NCBI GenBank assembly: GCA_002914805.1
Contig: JXTB01000083.1
Span: 1,046,267 to 1,110,266 of the forward strand
Origin: Parasponia andersonii
Taxonomy: Eukaryota > Streptophyta > Magnoliopsida > Rosales > Cannabaceae
Reading direction: 5' to 3'
DNA: 64,000 nt
Below the pieces are notes generated by a model. The model did not search any database. It was not told where the DNA came from and worked only from the letters and a program-made list of their open reading frames with translations. The translations under genes and the position numbers were made by a program. The first letter of the stretch is position 1; each line of letters begins with the position of its first letter. Of this stretch, positions 48,945 through 61,400 are shown piece after piece.

Positions 48945-51369
48945 TGATTATTACAAACCTTGTTGTGGAGGCATGAGCCATGATGTTACCTCCGATGGGC
49001 TTAAACTGAGGACCAGCAAAGATTGCAGAGCCATCTACTTGTGCTACTACTTGATTTGTAATAAGAACAGCAACGCCAAACTACAGTGATGTTGATGAAC
49101 AACAAGGTCAACCAAAGTCCGTAGATTAATATGTGCTAATGCAACTATGCAAGTAAATGAAATCAACAAAACTGAAGAAAAAACCCAGAAATTATTTTCC
49201 ACAACCAGTGGAATATCTCACTTATCAGTCAAATACTAGGAACAAATTCTTAACAAGATAAGGCAAGAATCCTTCAGGCATTTAAGACTAAAGCTGTAAG
49301 AATCTTACCTCATCTGCTAACTTCTGAAGACTCCGGAGGAACTTTGCAAGATGCATTTGTCTAGCTGAAAGTTCACCCCTTCCAGAAAAGTCTGTTCTGT
49401 AGAGAGCCGTAGCACTGTCTACTATCATGAGAGCAAATCTGTCGACCAGAAATTTGTTTGAATAATTAGTCTTTCCCGCATCTTTTTAGGCTCGCTCAAA
49501 ACCGCTCTAATAAGTAGATTCCTTTTGCAAATGAAAAATGTACATTCCCTTGAGACTGTGTATCACTTTTAGGAGCACCATTTATAGTGACAACCTTGAG
49601 CAATTGAGTATCATACCTTGTTTCAACCATCATTGAAGCTGCTTCCAGCAAGAGCCTTGACTGATGGTCAGTGTTATAGGCTCTGGCATAGGCCACATTC
49701 TCCAAAACATCAGCACCGTTCAGTCCAAACCTGCAGCAATCAACACCTTTAAACATACACAGCAGATACCATACAACATCATATTTGTATGAATCATATC
49801 AAGGTATCCGTATGAAACCTGTCTGCTATCTGTAAGAGTCGCTGTGGTCTGAATGTGCCCTCAGCATCAATGTACATTGCCTTTCCCTCCCCACCTCCTT
49901 GATCTAATGGAAGCTGAAATACCAGAGTACATATAAATATACCTTTAAATCGATGAACTTATACCAAAAGCAATTGCAAAATACATTGACTAACATCTAG
50001 GTGAACCCCATGGTGCTCAAACTCTAATGAATCATGAAATGACCATCTAGTGCATTTTGTTTTTATAATGTGGTCGGATTGCATTTTCTTGATACTTAAA
50101 TACATAGTTTCAACTAGGATTACCCGTTTCATCGTTAGTAAAACAAATTAAAAACACTTACTTGGCAAGTGACACAGAGGGTATGACAGAGTTGAGTCTT
50201 TCCAGAGCGAAACTCACCATATATCTCAGTGATAGATCCTGTCTCAATTCCTCCTGCCAGAAGAGAACCCCACAGGCCTCAAGTGTGAGAAGTAAATAAA
50301 AAATCTCTTCACTTGAATATAAACAATACCATAATATAAGAACCGGAAAACAAAGTAATTAGTTTCAATGTTAAATACTGAATTAGTTTTTGGCTTTCTG
50401 CAAACATTTGGGGATACTCACCCTCCAAGACCTTGTCAAGTTCTCTTGACCCTGACGTAATCTGAATGATTTCAAGCCTCTGGGCATGAAGCTGGCTAGC
50501 ACTAGTAAAACCCAAAGGCACCAATTTGGAGGCTGTCAACAAAATGAAACAAAACAAACATGAATATCTTGTGATAGGGAAACAAAAGGGAAATTCAGCA
50601 TCAAATGTCATGCCTGCTTCGATGATCTTGTCGACTTTAGCTTCGCTAATTCCTTTGATTTGGAGAAGATCTTTTCTTGGAGAGTAAGCAACAGATTCAA
50701 CCGTGCAAAGACCCGCATCTTTAAGCTTCTTTACATCTATGGCAGCGATACCCGACGCCTTGAGTTGAACATTGGAAACATCAAAAACAGGCATCACCAA
50801 ACTACTTCTCATTAAAGAAATGAACAAAAGTCCAAGAATCAAACAAAGATTGCTACTTTTTGAATTGCACGTAATGGGTGTCATACAATCAAGAAAACGG
50901 ATACGAATACAAACCCTCATGAGACCTAAGGCTGGGATTTACCGGACAAACCTCTGTACTGAACTAACCCATGCTAGAACGGCATTGTTACAGTATCAAA
51001 ACCAGTATTTTTATAATAAAAACAAATTGAAAACCCAGCTAAAATTTACGATCTTAGGCAAGATCGTAAGAAATTCGAACCACCCAACAAAAATTTCAAA
51101 ACAACAAAACCCTTCTAAAAGTCAGAACAACGCCGAAAAAAGGCCCTCGGAAGCCGATTGAAAGGAAACCCATTTTCCTAAACACATGAATCAGTCATAA
51201 ATTTGAGGAAATGTGATAAAAATCGAAGAAATATATCGAATTGTGAAGAGGGTATTCTTCAAAAACTTATGGGGTTTACCTGAAGCTGCTCGACAGGGAA
51301 AGGACCTTGCTGAACTTCTTCGAGCTCTTGGTGTTCTTGGACTGTCTTTTGATTCCTCTGCTGCTCCAT
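48383..51369 (-). CDS. RAD51: DNA repair and meiotic recombinase RAD51, 340 aa
   Basis: RAD51 forms filaments on single-stranded DNA and drives strand exchange in double-strand break repair and meiosis. There are nine exons on the minus strand: 51280-51369, 50614-50758, 50422-50532, 50162-50253, 49819-49913, 49617-49730, 49309-49438, 48959-49080, 48383-48506. The phases close without stops. The N-terminal helix-hairpin-helix domain ([20 protein letters not shown]) spans about residues 60-78. Walker A is GEFRSGKT with Lys 134. Walker B is LMIVD with Asp 223. [23 protein letters not shown] and [11 protein letters not shown] are RAD51/DMC1 motifs. The ending [17 protein letters not shown] and the [15 protein letters not shown]-terminus point to RAD51, not DMC1. 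The length is normal (about 340). Intron 2 is GC-AG; the other seven are GT-AG. Confidence 0.97.
48895..48941. repeat. Long poly(A) tract in RAD51 intron 8
   Basis: A-rich, with occasional T, from about 48870, and an uninterrupted run of more than 30 A up to 48941. In the gene's sense this is poly(T) starting about 18 bases after the donor at 48959. A second 22-base A run lies at 48577-48598 near the other end of the same intron. Confidence 0.88.
50533..50613 (-). other. GC-AG intron 2 of RAD51
   Basis: Exon 2 ends ATCGAAGCAG and the next bases are GCATGA, not GT. The acceptor is GTTGACAG|CC. Only this 81-bp GC-AG boundary restores the conserved [13 protein letters not shown] sequence in frame; no GT nearby does so. 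Confidence 0.9.
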
Positions 51370-51538
51370 TTTCGGATGATAAAGCTTAAACCCCAAATAT
51401 CTAAATTTTCTTAGCGAGGATGAAGAGAAAAAGGGTCAAAGTAGAGAGAGAGAGAAAGCAAAAGTGGGTAATGGGTACTGGAGCAAGACGATTGGAAAGG
51501 ATGGAGGGAAACAAAGATTTTCGAAAGCCTTTTATGGA

Positions 51539-51546
51539 GCGCCAAA
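51539..51546 (-). promoter_or_regulatory. E2F-binding site upstream of RAD51
   Basis: On the minus strand the bases read TTTGGCGC, an exact match to the E2F consensus TTTSGCGC, 170 bp before the RAD51 start codon. RAD51 is a known S-phase and damage-induced E2F-class target in plants, so the placement is meaningful, though binding is inferred. Confidence 0.7.
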
Positions 51547-51615
51547 TTCCTACATTGCAGATGGGGAAGCTTACTTGGGACGCTGCAAATGAAAATGAAA
51601 ACTATGCGATAAAAA

Positions 51616-51653
51616 GCCCATTAACAATGGGCCGATATGAGATGTCGGGCCCA
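51616..51653. promoter_or_regulatory. Cluster of site II (TGGGCC/GCCCA) elements upstream of RAD51
   Basis: GCCCA at 51616-51620, TGGGCC at 51628-51633 and GGCCCA at 51648-51653 form three site II-type elements within 40 bp. These are TCP-bound motifs typical of genes active in dividing cells. They lie 250-285 bp upstream of the RAD51 ATG and about 70-115 bp beyond the E2F site. Confidence 0.6.
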
Positions 51654-51668
51654 CTCGGCCACCTTAAT

Positions 51669-52051
51669 TAGGGTCGCAATATAGATCATAACACGACAAT
51701 ACGACTCAAAACTTGCATAATTAGTTGAACCTGCTTGATACGAAATTAACTCGAATTGACACGATTAAGTAATTTTTTAATAAATTATATTAAATAATTA
51801 TTTTCAAAAAAAATATTTTTTCATGAATTTCTTGTAGATAAAATAAAAAACATAAAACTAATGAAATAGTTTCTCTTACTATAACAAAACTTAATTAAAA
51901 AATCGAGTAAACTAACAATTATACTATTTATATACGTTTTCACTGATCAATCTGCACGTTTTTTTTTATTAAACAGGTGACACGTAGGTTAACTTGTTAA
52001 CAACACAATTTAATTAGGTTAAACACGACACGACACAATTTGCCACCCCTA
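51669..52051. mobile_element. hAT-like non-autonomous element (MITE), 383 bp
   Basis: The left end reads TAGGGTCGCAA and the right end, reversed, TAGGGGTGGCAA: imperfect terminal inverted repeats of about 12 bp. Flanking 8-mers are ACCTTAAT and CCCTTAAG, sharing the inner six bases CCTTAA, as expected for an aged 8-bp hAT duplication. CACGACA words recur near both ends. There is no coding capacity. It starts just beyond the RAD51 promoter motifs. Confidence 0.65.
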
Positions 52052-55000
52052 CCCTTAAGGAATTAGTCCAGTTGTTTTCCAAGAAAAAGGACACGAATCC
52101 GACTTATTCGGCCTCTGGTTAACATTTTAGGACTTGATCAGTTTTTTGGAGACGATAGGACCAGCTTTTTGACTTTCGCTAACCTTGACGGAAAGAGAAA
52201 TAAAGACATTCCAAAGTTGCTCTTCTTGTTATTTCTTTTTTCTCTTTTTTCTACGCTATTTCATTCTATTTCCTCTATTATTGTCGTGCTCTTTCTTTCT
52301 CTCTCATTATTATTTTTCGTCTAGACCGAAGCTTTAAGAAATCAGAAAAAGATCAAAGCTTGTTCATTGGATATTGGAGAGTTTTGGTATTTGAGAGTAA
52401 GGTAAAATATGTATTTTATTTAATGAAAACTTTGATATTGTTTAATTAATGACTAATTAACTTTTTGAAAAAGGTATATAATAGTGATTTAGAAATTATG
52501 ATACTAGAATATTCATGTTTATTACAAAATTATTTTTCTTATTCGTAGTGATAATCTAAACGTCATAAGTTAAGTAGTCCTTGATCACGTGGTTAAGTAA
52601 TTCATGACCTCATGGTAATAACTACTTAAATCAGGGTTAAGGACTACCTACTTGACCTCAGGTCATGTTTTTATTAAGTAATACTTGACTTGGGATTAAG
52701 AACTACTTGACCTGAAATAGTAAGCAATAAAAGTATAAATGAGGGCTTAGATGAGCGACTTTCTCGCTTGTCTTCAACAATGGAGACTTAAATAAGATAT
52801 TCTTTGACAATGGAGACTTAGATAGTGACTTTCTTGTCCCCACCACTGCCATCATGGCTGAAGATTTTATATATTCCTTCTTACCTTCGGTTGACTTGAT
52901 TTTTTCTTTTTGGGACTTTAGATGTCCCTTTAGATGGGAAGAATTAATAGAATAACTTAAATACATACTTAGGTGAACCATTTTTGAGTTTAAGGGTGGT
53001 TTCAGTATTTTTATAGTCAGACATAAGGAACTCTATATATTTAATGACAAATAAACTATAGTCCCGACTGAAAAATGAAAAAAAATAAATATTAAGTTAA
53101 ATCAACTAAATGAATTGACGTAAGATCAAGTACAACTTAATATCCTGTTAAATAAATGATTTATGACCTTATGCAACTAAAAATTTGTAGTCAAAAAATA
53201 CTGACCTGATGTCAAGTGGATTTTGACTTTTGTTGAGATCAAGTAAAGAGAAAGGGTTTTATAAGGAAGTATATAGAGTAAATTATATCAAATCTGAGAT
53301 AAAAGTCCTATCAATTATCAGGTTGTGTACGAAGTATTTAAAACTTAAAATTCTAATAAGCCTTATTTTTCGATCCTAAAAAATTTATTCGAAAAAATTG
53401 TCCCAAAAATATCCAGAAAGAAGAAGCCTTATCCATGTCTTTTTCTCTTGTTTTCCACAAGAGAAATGGACTCGATTAGCCGTATTTTATCACCAAATGA
53501 CTTTTCACTTTTGCACGAATATTTCACAAAATGGCTTTTCTAGGATTCAATAGTTAGTAAAAAGACAAAATTGCCACCAATTTGAAATATAAAAAACTCA
53601 TATTAGCTTTTTCTCTTGTTTTCCATAAGAGAAATGGACTCGATTAGCCGTATTTTATCACCAAATGACTTTTCACTTTTGCATGAACATTTCACAAAAT
53701 GACTTTTCTAGGAGTCAATAGTTAGTAAAAAGACAAAATTGCCACCAATTTGACATATAAAAAACTCAAATTAGCTTTGTTCCCCTTCTCAATGACCTGA
53801 TATATCAAAGTATCGTGATCATATGTCACCAATAGTGTGACTATTATTTCAGATCTAGAAAGAAATTCGTTTTGAACTATAATCATTAGTAGAACGACAT
53901 TATCTTATATATGTAAGTATTATCTAGTCAATTGGAACCCCAAAATAACAAGTTGTTCAAAAAAGTAAACATATACCTCTTAATTTTTTCCACAAAACAA
54001 ATAATAAAAACCAAGAAAAATGGACCTTCCATAGAGAAAGAGAGAACTCGCTGGAAGTGAGAAAGAGTTGGTTGGAAGAGAAAGCAAGTTATTACAGAAA
54101 ATGAAGATTTGGAGGGAAAGAGATAGAAGGAGAGTATGTGTATTTTTGATTTTTTTTTTAGAGGGGTAAATAAATAAGAAGAGAGAAAAAAAAAAGTAAC
54201 AACTAGCATAGAGTTATTTTTTGAGTAATATTTACTTCTCTCACCAAACTCGTAGAAAATCATAAATTACTCATAAAAAAAAGTCATTTTGAGAAAGACT
54301 CTTAGAAAAGTCATCTGATTGCAAAGCACGGTTAGTAAGGTTCATTTCCATTTTTACAAGGACTATCATAGTCTGAGCCTAACTATGGAAGAAAAAAAAT
54401 AGAAAAAATAGAATCGGTCTTCATTTTACATTGTATTTTAGTGAATATCTATTCTTTTTATAGCTAAAATGACTCAATATATCTGTTTTTATACATGGTA
54501 TACCTACTAATAAGCTATCTTATGTATAATACACGTATAATGTATTTTTCAATTTTACACCAAATTAAATACTTTCGTTAAACTTCCTAAAAAAAAAAAA
54601 AACTTTTAACAAACAAGCAAAAGTATAAGAAGACAATCCTAAAAAGTTAGGTTAGTAGGTCAATGTTTCCTTAAAAATGTCTTCTAAATAAAAGAAAATT
54701 TTAAGAGAATTCATCCAAATACAATTAAAAATGACTTTTAAGCCATGAAAGATCATTAAAAACGTTTGTCAAACATGTCTTCTAAGAAGTAAAAGTTATC
54801 TCACAAGGGCTAGATGTTCAAACTTCTCATTAGAAATGTATTTTCTGCATATATATTTCATTCATAAAATACATTTCCTCAGTTTAATTTTTCTTTGAAA
54901 TTCAATTTTTTTTACTCCAATACAATTTTTTTTTTTGTAATTATTATGCATTACTTATCTTACTTTGAACTATTTCGTATTTCATCAATTTTCTATAAAT

Positions 55001-57379
55001 GGTATATAAAACTTATAATCAATTAAATCAAGAGAAAATTTGATTCTTTTATGGTAATTTCTCAAAACAAAATTGAAAAAACTCGGATTTTGAAATTGTT
55101 TGAAAATTCTGAATTTTAATTAGAAAAATGCCACTTTTAACATTATTTAGAAAAAAATATGTTTTTATTAATTAATAAGATACTTGAAGCAACCGATCAA
55201 GTTACCTGAAATAATTTGACCGAAGATTAGTACCCCAAGTATCATTATAAAATGTCAATCTTGAAGAAAAAGTAGCATTTTTTTAAATATCTATTAAAAA
55301 TGATTTTTTCTAAAAACTTTTATAACAGTGATATTTTTCTAAATCAATTTGAGATTTTTCAGTTTTTGATACTTTGGACCTAGAATTTTGAAAAAATCCC
55401 TTAAATTAAATTAGGCGACATACGACATACGTACTATTTCTACTTAACGTTTGGAATTTTATTAGCATATTTTTATACATATTTTTCAAAATTAATCGGG
55501 TTATATATGTACAAACAAATTTATTAATTTTTAGCATATATGTAATTTTATGTTGAATTTTTTTAGAAGTATTCTTCATAAAAAGTCTTTATTCTATGCA
55601 TTATCCATTTAATGATTGTATCACATTTTGCCAACTATGATATTGGGTAACTCACATTTTACATTTTATTTATCCACTAATATGCATGTTATTTTGCTAA
55701 GAAGACAACCATGCATTTAAAATGGGCCCAAAATTTAGCTTTTTTACTGGTAGTCACAAGAAAATAGAAAAATTTTTGACTGTATGTGGCAAATTTTTTT
55801 TAATAAAATTGCCTAGGCCTTTTTTGTTGTTGTTTTTTTTTTTTGAAAATTTCTGGATTTATTTAGAAAAATATCACTTTTTACCATTTGTTTCATAACA
55901 ATACCACTTTTACCATTTGAGATGACAAATTAGTTTACCTCTTCAAAACTTGTATTTGTCAAATGTACTCAAGGTAACAAGTCCGGATTTCTAAGAAATT
56001 AGGTTGTCGAGATTATTTGATTTTTGTCATTCAAAACATGTATTTCACATGTTAATAATACTGCAAAGAATATTAGAGTCCATTTTTTTTTTTGAAAGAA
56101 AGTAGAGTCCATATTACAAGCAATGGGACATGATATTAGTGTCTCATTGTTGACTTTGTTAATGAGACTGTTTAGGCTGAAGTTAATAATATGTTTAGAC
56201 GCTAATCAATCGAGTAAGGCAATTGGGTGTGGCAAATCTAAACACCTCCTAAGTAATCTAATTTGACAAGTACGAGAGCCATAATTTATCACCAGTGATC
56301 ATATTACTTTATTAAATTGATTAACATTATTTTATTTTACTATTTTTTTATTAATTAAATTATTGTATATTTACCATTATTTTAATTTATTTCGTTAAAT
56401 TCTTTATTAATTAAATTATTGTTTTATTAAATTATTTTACATTTATCATTATTTTATTTTATTTTAAAATTATTTAAAATTATTTTATTAATATTATTTC
56501 GTAATTATGTCATATCTTTAATTTAAAAAAAAAACGCATTTAAGAATGGTCTAAAAAGGTAATAAATATGTTTAGACACTAATCAATTGAGTATCTCATG
56601 CCCATCCATAAACACCGGTTCTATCTCCCTGTTTTAGATGCTAATCAATTGAGTATCTCCCGCTCCTTTGGTTGGAAGATACTGGAAAGACCCAATTTCA
56701 ATATTTGTTTTGGGATGCCTAAATGGAAAGAAGTTTTCTAATAGAAAAGTGTTGGGATTATTACACAAATACGTTAAAAACTAAGAAATATTTAGATAAT
56801 ACAATTGTGCAGAGAAAATTAAAAAAATATGACTTTTATATGTAAAAAGTTGTAAAAATACGGCCCCCTATACCGTGTTTTTGTTGTGAGTACTGATCAC
56901 AATTTAAAAAGGAAATTAATACGCTATAATGGCATTGGATGGCGGACGCGCGTGTCTTCAGAATGCTGACAGCGCTTGATGACACGCACCAAGCATTTTT
57001 TTTTTTTCTTCTTTGTTTTTTCAATTTTTTTTTCCTTTCATGCTTCCTTTTAACGATATTTTCCTATTCAAATTTCTCTTTAATTATGTGATTATTTTAA
57101 ATTTTACAAATTATAAAATTTTAATCACACTGCTAACACGTTATTTAAAAACTATCGGATAAAATCACGTATTTCAAATTTTAAAATAAATTAAATCCTT
57201 TAACACAATATTTTTTTTAAAGGTAACTTTTCAGTTTTATTTACGTTTAATTTATTTTAGAAATAAATGACACTGGCTAAATTACGACATGCCAGTTATC
57301 CTATATACTACAAGTAACATAACTTAATATAGTAAGTATCCTAATAAGATACTTATGATAATTCTTTCACATTCGCATA
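52052..57379. other. Gene-poor AT-rich region
   Basis: No gene is supported in 5.3 kb. It contains a 168-bp tandem duplication (53439-53774), a thrice-repeated TTAGAYGCTAATCAATYGAGTA-like word (about 56191, 56572 and 56633), recurring ACTTGACCT words at 52560-53250, and poly(A)/(T) runs. Short open frames such as 53928-54263 (minus) are low complexity. Confidence 0.55.
53439..53774. repeat. 168-bp direct tandem duplication
   Basis: Unit 1 (53439-53606) and unit 2 (53607-53774) both begin CTTTTTCTCTTGTTTTCCA and share GAGAAATGGACTCGATTAGC and ATTGCCACCAATTTGA. They differ at only a handful of bases, so the duplication is fairly recent. No coding frame runs through it. Confidence 0.93.
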
Positions 57380-58411
57380 CCTATATATAAGGACGGAGTT
57401 AGGATTAAAAATTAGTAGAGACATGACTTAATTAAAAACAAAAATTTAATACATGATAATAATATTGAAATATGTAAAATATTATAATTATACTAATACA
57501 TTATATTTTTTCTTTGTGAGTTTTTATATTTTGAAATAATGGCCTACGTATCAATACTATCAAATACATTTTTTTTCAATATACATGGTTAAACTATCAT
57601 TCATCCGTTAATCTCCGATTCGATTGTATAATCAAACTCTTGACAATATTTATAGCAAAATACGTTTTCAACAGTAATAGTAGTAACTGGAAGAAGTAAT
57701 GTCAAAATTATTATATACTAAGCTATCATTTACAATTAATAGAAATTAAAAAATAAAACAAATAAATATATAAATGATATAATTTATTTACTAACGATAA
57801 CAACAATTAATTTTTGAAACTTTATATACCTAACAAGTTACAAATAGAGTATATTATTGTTCAATTTTCAAATTGGGTGATTTTGAAAATCCTAGTTTTT
57901 CATAATCATATTTTTGAATTCAGCCTATAAATTACAATTTTATTTAATAAGAAAAAAATGAAGAAAAAATTGCACTACATAAATGCAATGGTTTATAGTC
58001 CCTTTCTCCCTTTTTCTCTTTTTTCCCCTTTGGCTCTTCCTCATTCACTCTCTGCAACTTTCTCTTTTAGTTTTTGCCTTTATTCTTTGTTTTGATCGTC
58101 TTGTTTTATTTAGTTTTTCTTAATTATTAGCTAATTACACTCATGTGCTATATTGTCTTGAAAATTAAGAGGAAAGTTTGAAAGGAAATGGACTGATTTG
58201 GATTAAAAGAAATAAGTTTAAACAATGAGTTTTGGAGATTTCAGGATTAAAATTAATCTAAGCCTAATATATTTTTCATTATATAACAAGTTTTATCTAG
58301 ATAATATTGACTTATATATAATATATATATATATATAATTTTTTTCCTTTTTTTTTTTTAGAATTTCAATGGGGTCACTCGCCCCTTAGGGGCTCCGTCC
58401 TTGCCTATATA
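57380..58411. mobile_element. hAT-like non-autonomous DNA transposon, 1016 bp
   Basis: A perfect 8-bp duplication CCTATATA (57380-57387 and 58404-58411) flanks an element at 57388-58403. Its ends are TAAGGACGGAG and, reversed, CAAGGACGGAG: an 11-bp terminal inverted repeat with one mismatch at the first base. The 8-bp duplication and short TIR fit the hAT superfamily. No transposase frame is visible, and the interior is AT-rich. The copy therefore depends on an autonomous relative elsewhere. Confidence 0.8.
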
Positions 58412-61400
58412 ACATGGTATAAGATATCTATAATATTTTTTTCTTAATTTATTTGAATACCATAATTATTCTTGTAGGTACTTATATAGGCTTTTAATTT
58501 TTTTTTTAAAATAGGACACACTGCTATTCCAATATCCCAAATACCATAGTTAACCCATCCGAATACTATAAGTAACTTAGTTATAAAATGTTATGGTAAT
58601 TTTTTAATTTTTTTTTCAATTTAGTCCAAATATCATAAGTTCTTAGCCTAAGATTAACTAACCCGAGAGAGGAATGTATCGAGTTTTAAAAACTTTTGTA
58701 AACTTTTCTTGATAAACAAGTAAATTATACAAGTAAAAGCAATAACAATTAAAAATAGCTAAATAGTATGCATAAACTCAAGATAAATTAAAGAGATAAT
58801 GATTAAAAAAAATACTATTTTTACGAGGTTCAACTAATGCGGTGGATTGTCTACGTCTTCGACTTTTGGCAACTCGCTTCAAGTTTTCCACTATCGGATC
58901 AAAAGAATGGGACTGGCCCTTTTACACAACGAGTGATTTCTTTTTAAGTACACTCACATCTTTACAACAACTTTGAGTCTGGCTCTATCACATCTAACTC
59001 AGATTATTTAGACTCCGATACAAATTTTACCTAAATCGGATTGATTATGAATCTAATGTCAACCTCACTTCACAAATACAAATTTCAAAACCAAATTCAA
59101 TCATTTATGCAGTTTTTAAGATAATAATATTTTATTGTTTGAGTCTAAAACTTAACAGACAGATTTGAGGTTTATACTTTGTCGATGGCATAACTTCGAT
59201 TGTTAAAAATCATATCTATGTGGTCCTTGATTTCAAAAATATCTACACAATATTTACTTTGAATCTGAGTTTAGAAATCATTTCATAACTCATTACATCA
59301 TTTCAGAATTTTCTATTTAAACTATAGACAGATTCTCTTTTAAGTTTATAAAGTTTTAACATTTACCAACCTAATTTATTTTATCATTTTCCACCTCATA
59401 ACTCACATGCAAAACCTTTAATATATTTATATATATTATTAAGCATAAAAAATAATCACCACCGTTATAATTCATCCACACTTATTATAAACCATGACGT
59501 ATAGCCTCAAATAATAACCTTAATTACCAAAAATCGCAGAGTATAAAAACTTTACCTTTGTGGTTTCTTTCAAACTTTCTACTATTGACACAAGATAATC
59601 ACTAATATTTCAACCTTTTTCTAATATGACACTTCATTTTAACAAGTTAAACCATCACCAAAATGCTCGACAATATCATGAAACCTCAAAGCAAATCTCA
59701 AAGTACCATAAATATTACCTTTTCAACTTTGCATATACTTGGAGCTTTTTCTAAGCTCTTTAAAAGCTCCTAGCTTCACTTCTTACTTTAACACCTCATA
59801 ATCATGCTATAATTATTACCCAAATCTCTAAGATTGATGTTCAAACTTAATCTTTTTAAAAGAGTTAAGAACCCTCCTTAAATCACTCGAAAACCATGCT
59901 TGCATGTCTAGACCACCTCTTGTACCTGATGAACTACGTGCTCTGATGATTTTTTTTTTTTCAAAACTATAAAAGATTGGAGGAAGAAATATCAAGGTTT
60001 ATGGGGTCGGTTGTGTGTTTGGTTTGAGAGAAAAAGAGGAGAAATTTAGAGATGAAATTTTGGGACTTGAAAATGCTAAGTTTGCTTAGAAATAGAAAAC
60101 GATATAAAAGACTTCCTTCCTCCCTTGGCTGCCAATTTATGGTAAAAGAGTTCTCCACTCAAATACTTTCTCATTGATTCGTGATGGCATTGTCACTTGT
60201 CTAATTCTACTAAAACTTGTCCCCCTTTGTTCAATATAAATTCTTTTACTAAACCTTATTCCTATTGGCTCAAACTTAATTATATACATTATTTCTAAAA
60301 TAAAATAATGCACATGTTCAGCAATTGTATAAAAATAAAATTCTATTTTTCAACTTTTTCGATAATTGCTTCGTTCTATTCTTTATAGTCTCACCATTTA
60401 TTCGTTTTATATCTGAATGGTTCCAAATTTAACCATAGGACCATTGTGGCATTCTTAACACATACGTGGTCTCAATTTCCCAAAATTTCATTGTCTTAAA
60501 CAAAATGACAAAATGCCTCTAAATTAAGAATCAACACGTTTATCGTACTATTTATGCCCATTTGCTCTTTTTCTTAAATCCAACTTTTAAAATATGTTTT
60601 ATTACTTTTTAATATATTTAATGAGTTAGATTAAATTTAAATGGGTAAAGATTAAAATATTAAAATTTTGCACTAATGATGCGACATTATTTTTTATTAT
60701 ATAACTTTAAATGGTATGATCACACTTTAAAAAAAAAAAAATGTGAATGAAATGAATATTAGCTTATATAATATAAATTTTTAGTGTAGCATATTGGTGT
60801 CCTTAACATCACTCAATTTCAATTTCAATTTAGGTCTTACCAATTAATTCACCGCTCAAAATCCTAACTCTTTCAGTCTAGGACTTATAGCTCTATGAGT
60901 AACCAGTTCGTTTTAATATTTTACTAATAATTCATGAAATTTGGCCTAATGAATTTAAGTGCACCATAATTAACGTAAAATTACTCTCTTAAATTATTCC
61001 AAAAAATTGATAAAATTTTACAATTTGAAAACTGAGGACGTAATATATAGGAGAGAAAAGAAAATATACAAAAGAAAATTTTTTTCCACTATATTTGTTT
61101 GGTATGTAAGAAAGAAGAAAGTTTAGGAGAGAAAGAAACACTATTTTACTTTTAATATAGTGATTTTCAAAATTAATATGCAAGGATAATTTCACTTCTT
61201 TCATTAATTAAAACTTTTTTCCTTTCTTTTTTTCCTTCTTCAATTTGGAGGGAACAAATTTTGTGGACCAACCTTATTTTTTTCCTCCTATTTTCTCTTC
61301 TTATGTCTTTTCCTTCTTACCAAAATAAACATTTTTCTATTTTCTCTCCCTTTTTTTCCTTCACGCCGTTTCATTCCTCCCTCTTTTATTTCCTACCACA

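Noticed and set aside
51420-51671. Plus-strand 83-codon frame upstream of RAD51, which would make a divergent gene.
   Set aside because: It begins in a (GA)n leader and contains the E2F and site II motifs, so it is promoter DNA; it has no family features.
52655-52670. Palindrome TGACCTCAGGTCA, resembling an animal nuclear-receptor element.
   Set aside because: Plants lack these receptors, and the region is full of related ACTTGACCT words, so it is chance within a repetitive stretch.
53928-54263. 111-codon minus-strand frame in the gene-poor region.
   Set aside because: It is dominated by Phe, Leu and Ser from AT-rich low-complexity DNA, with no conserved motif.
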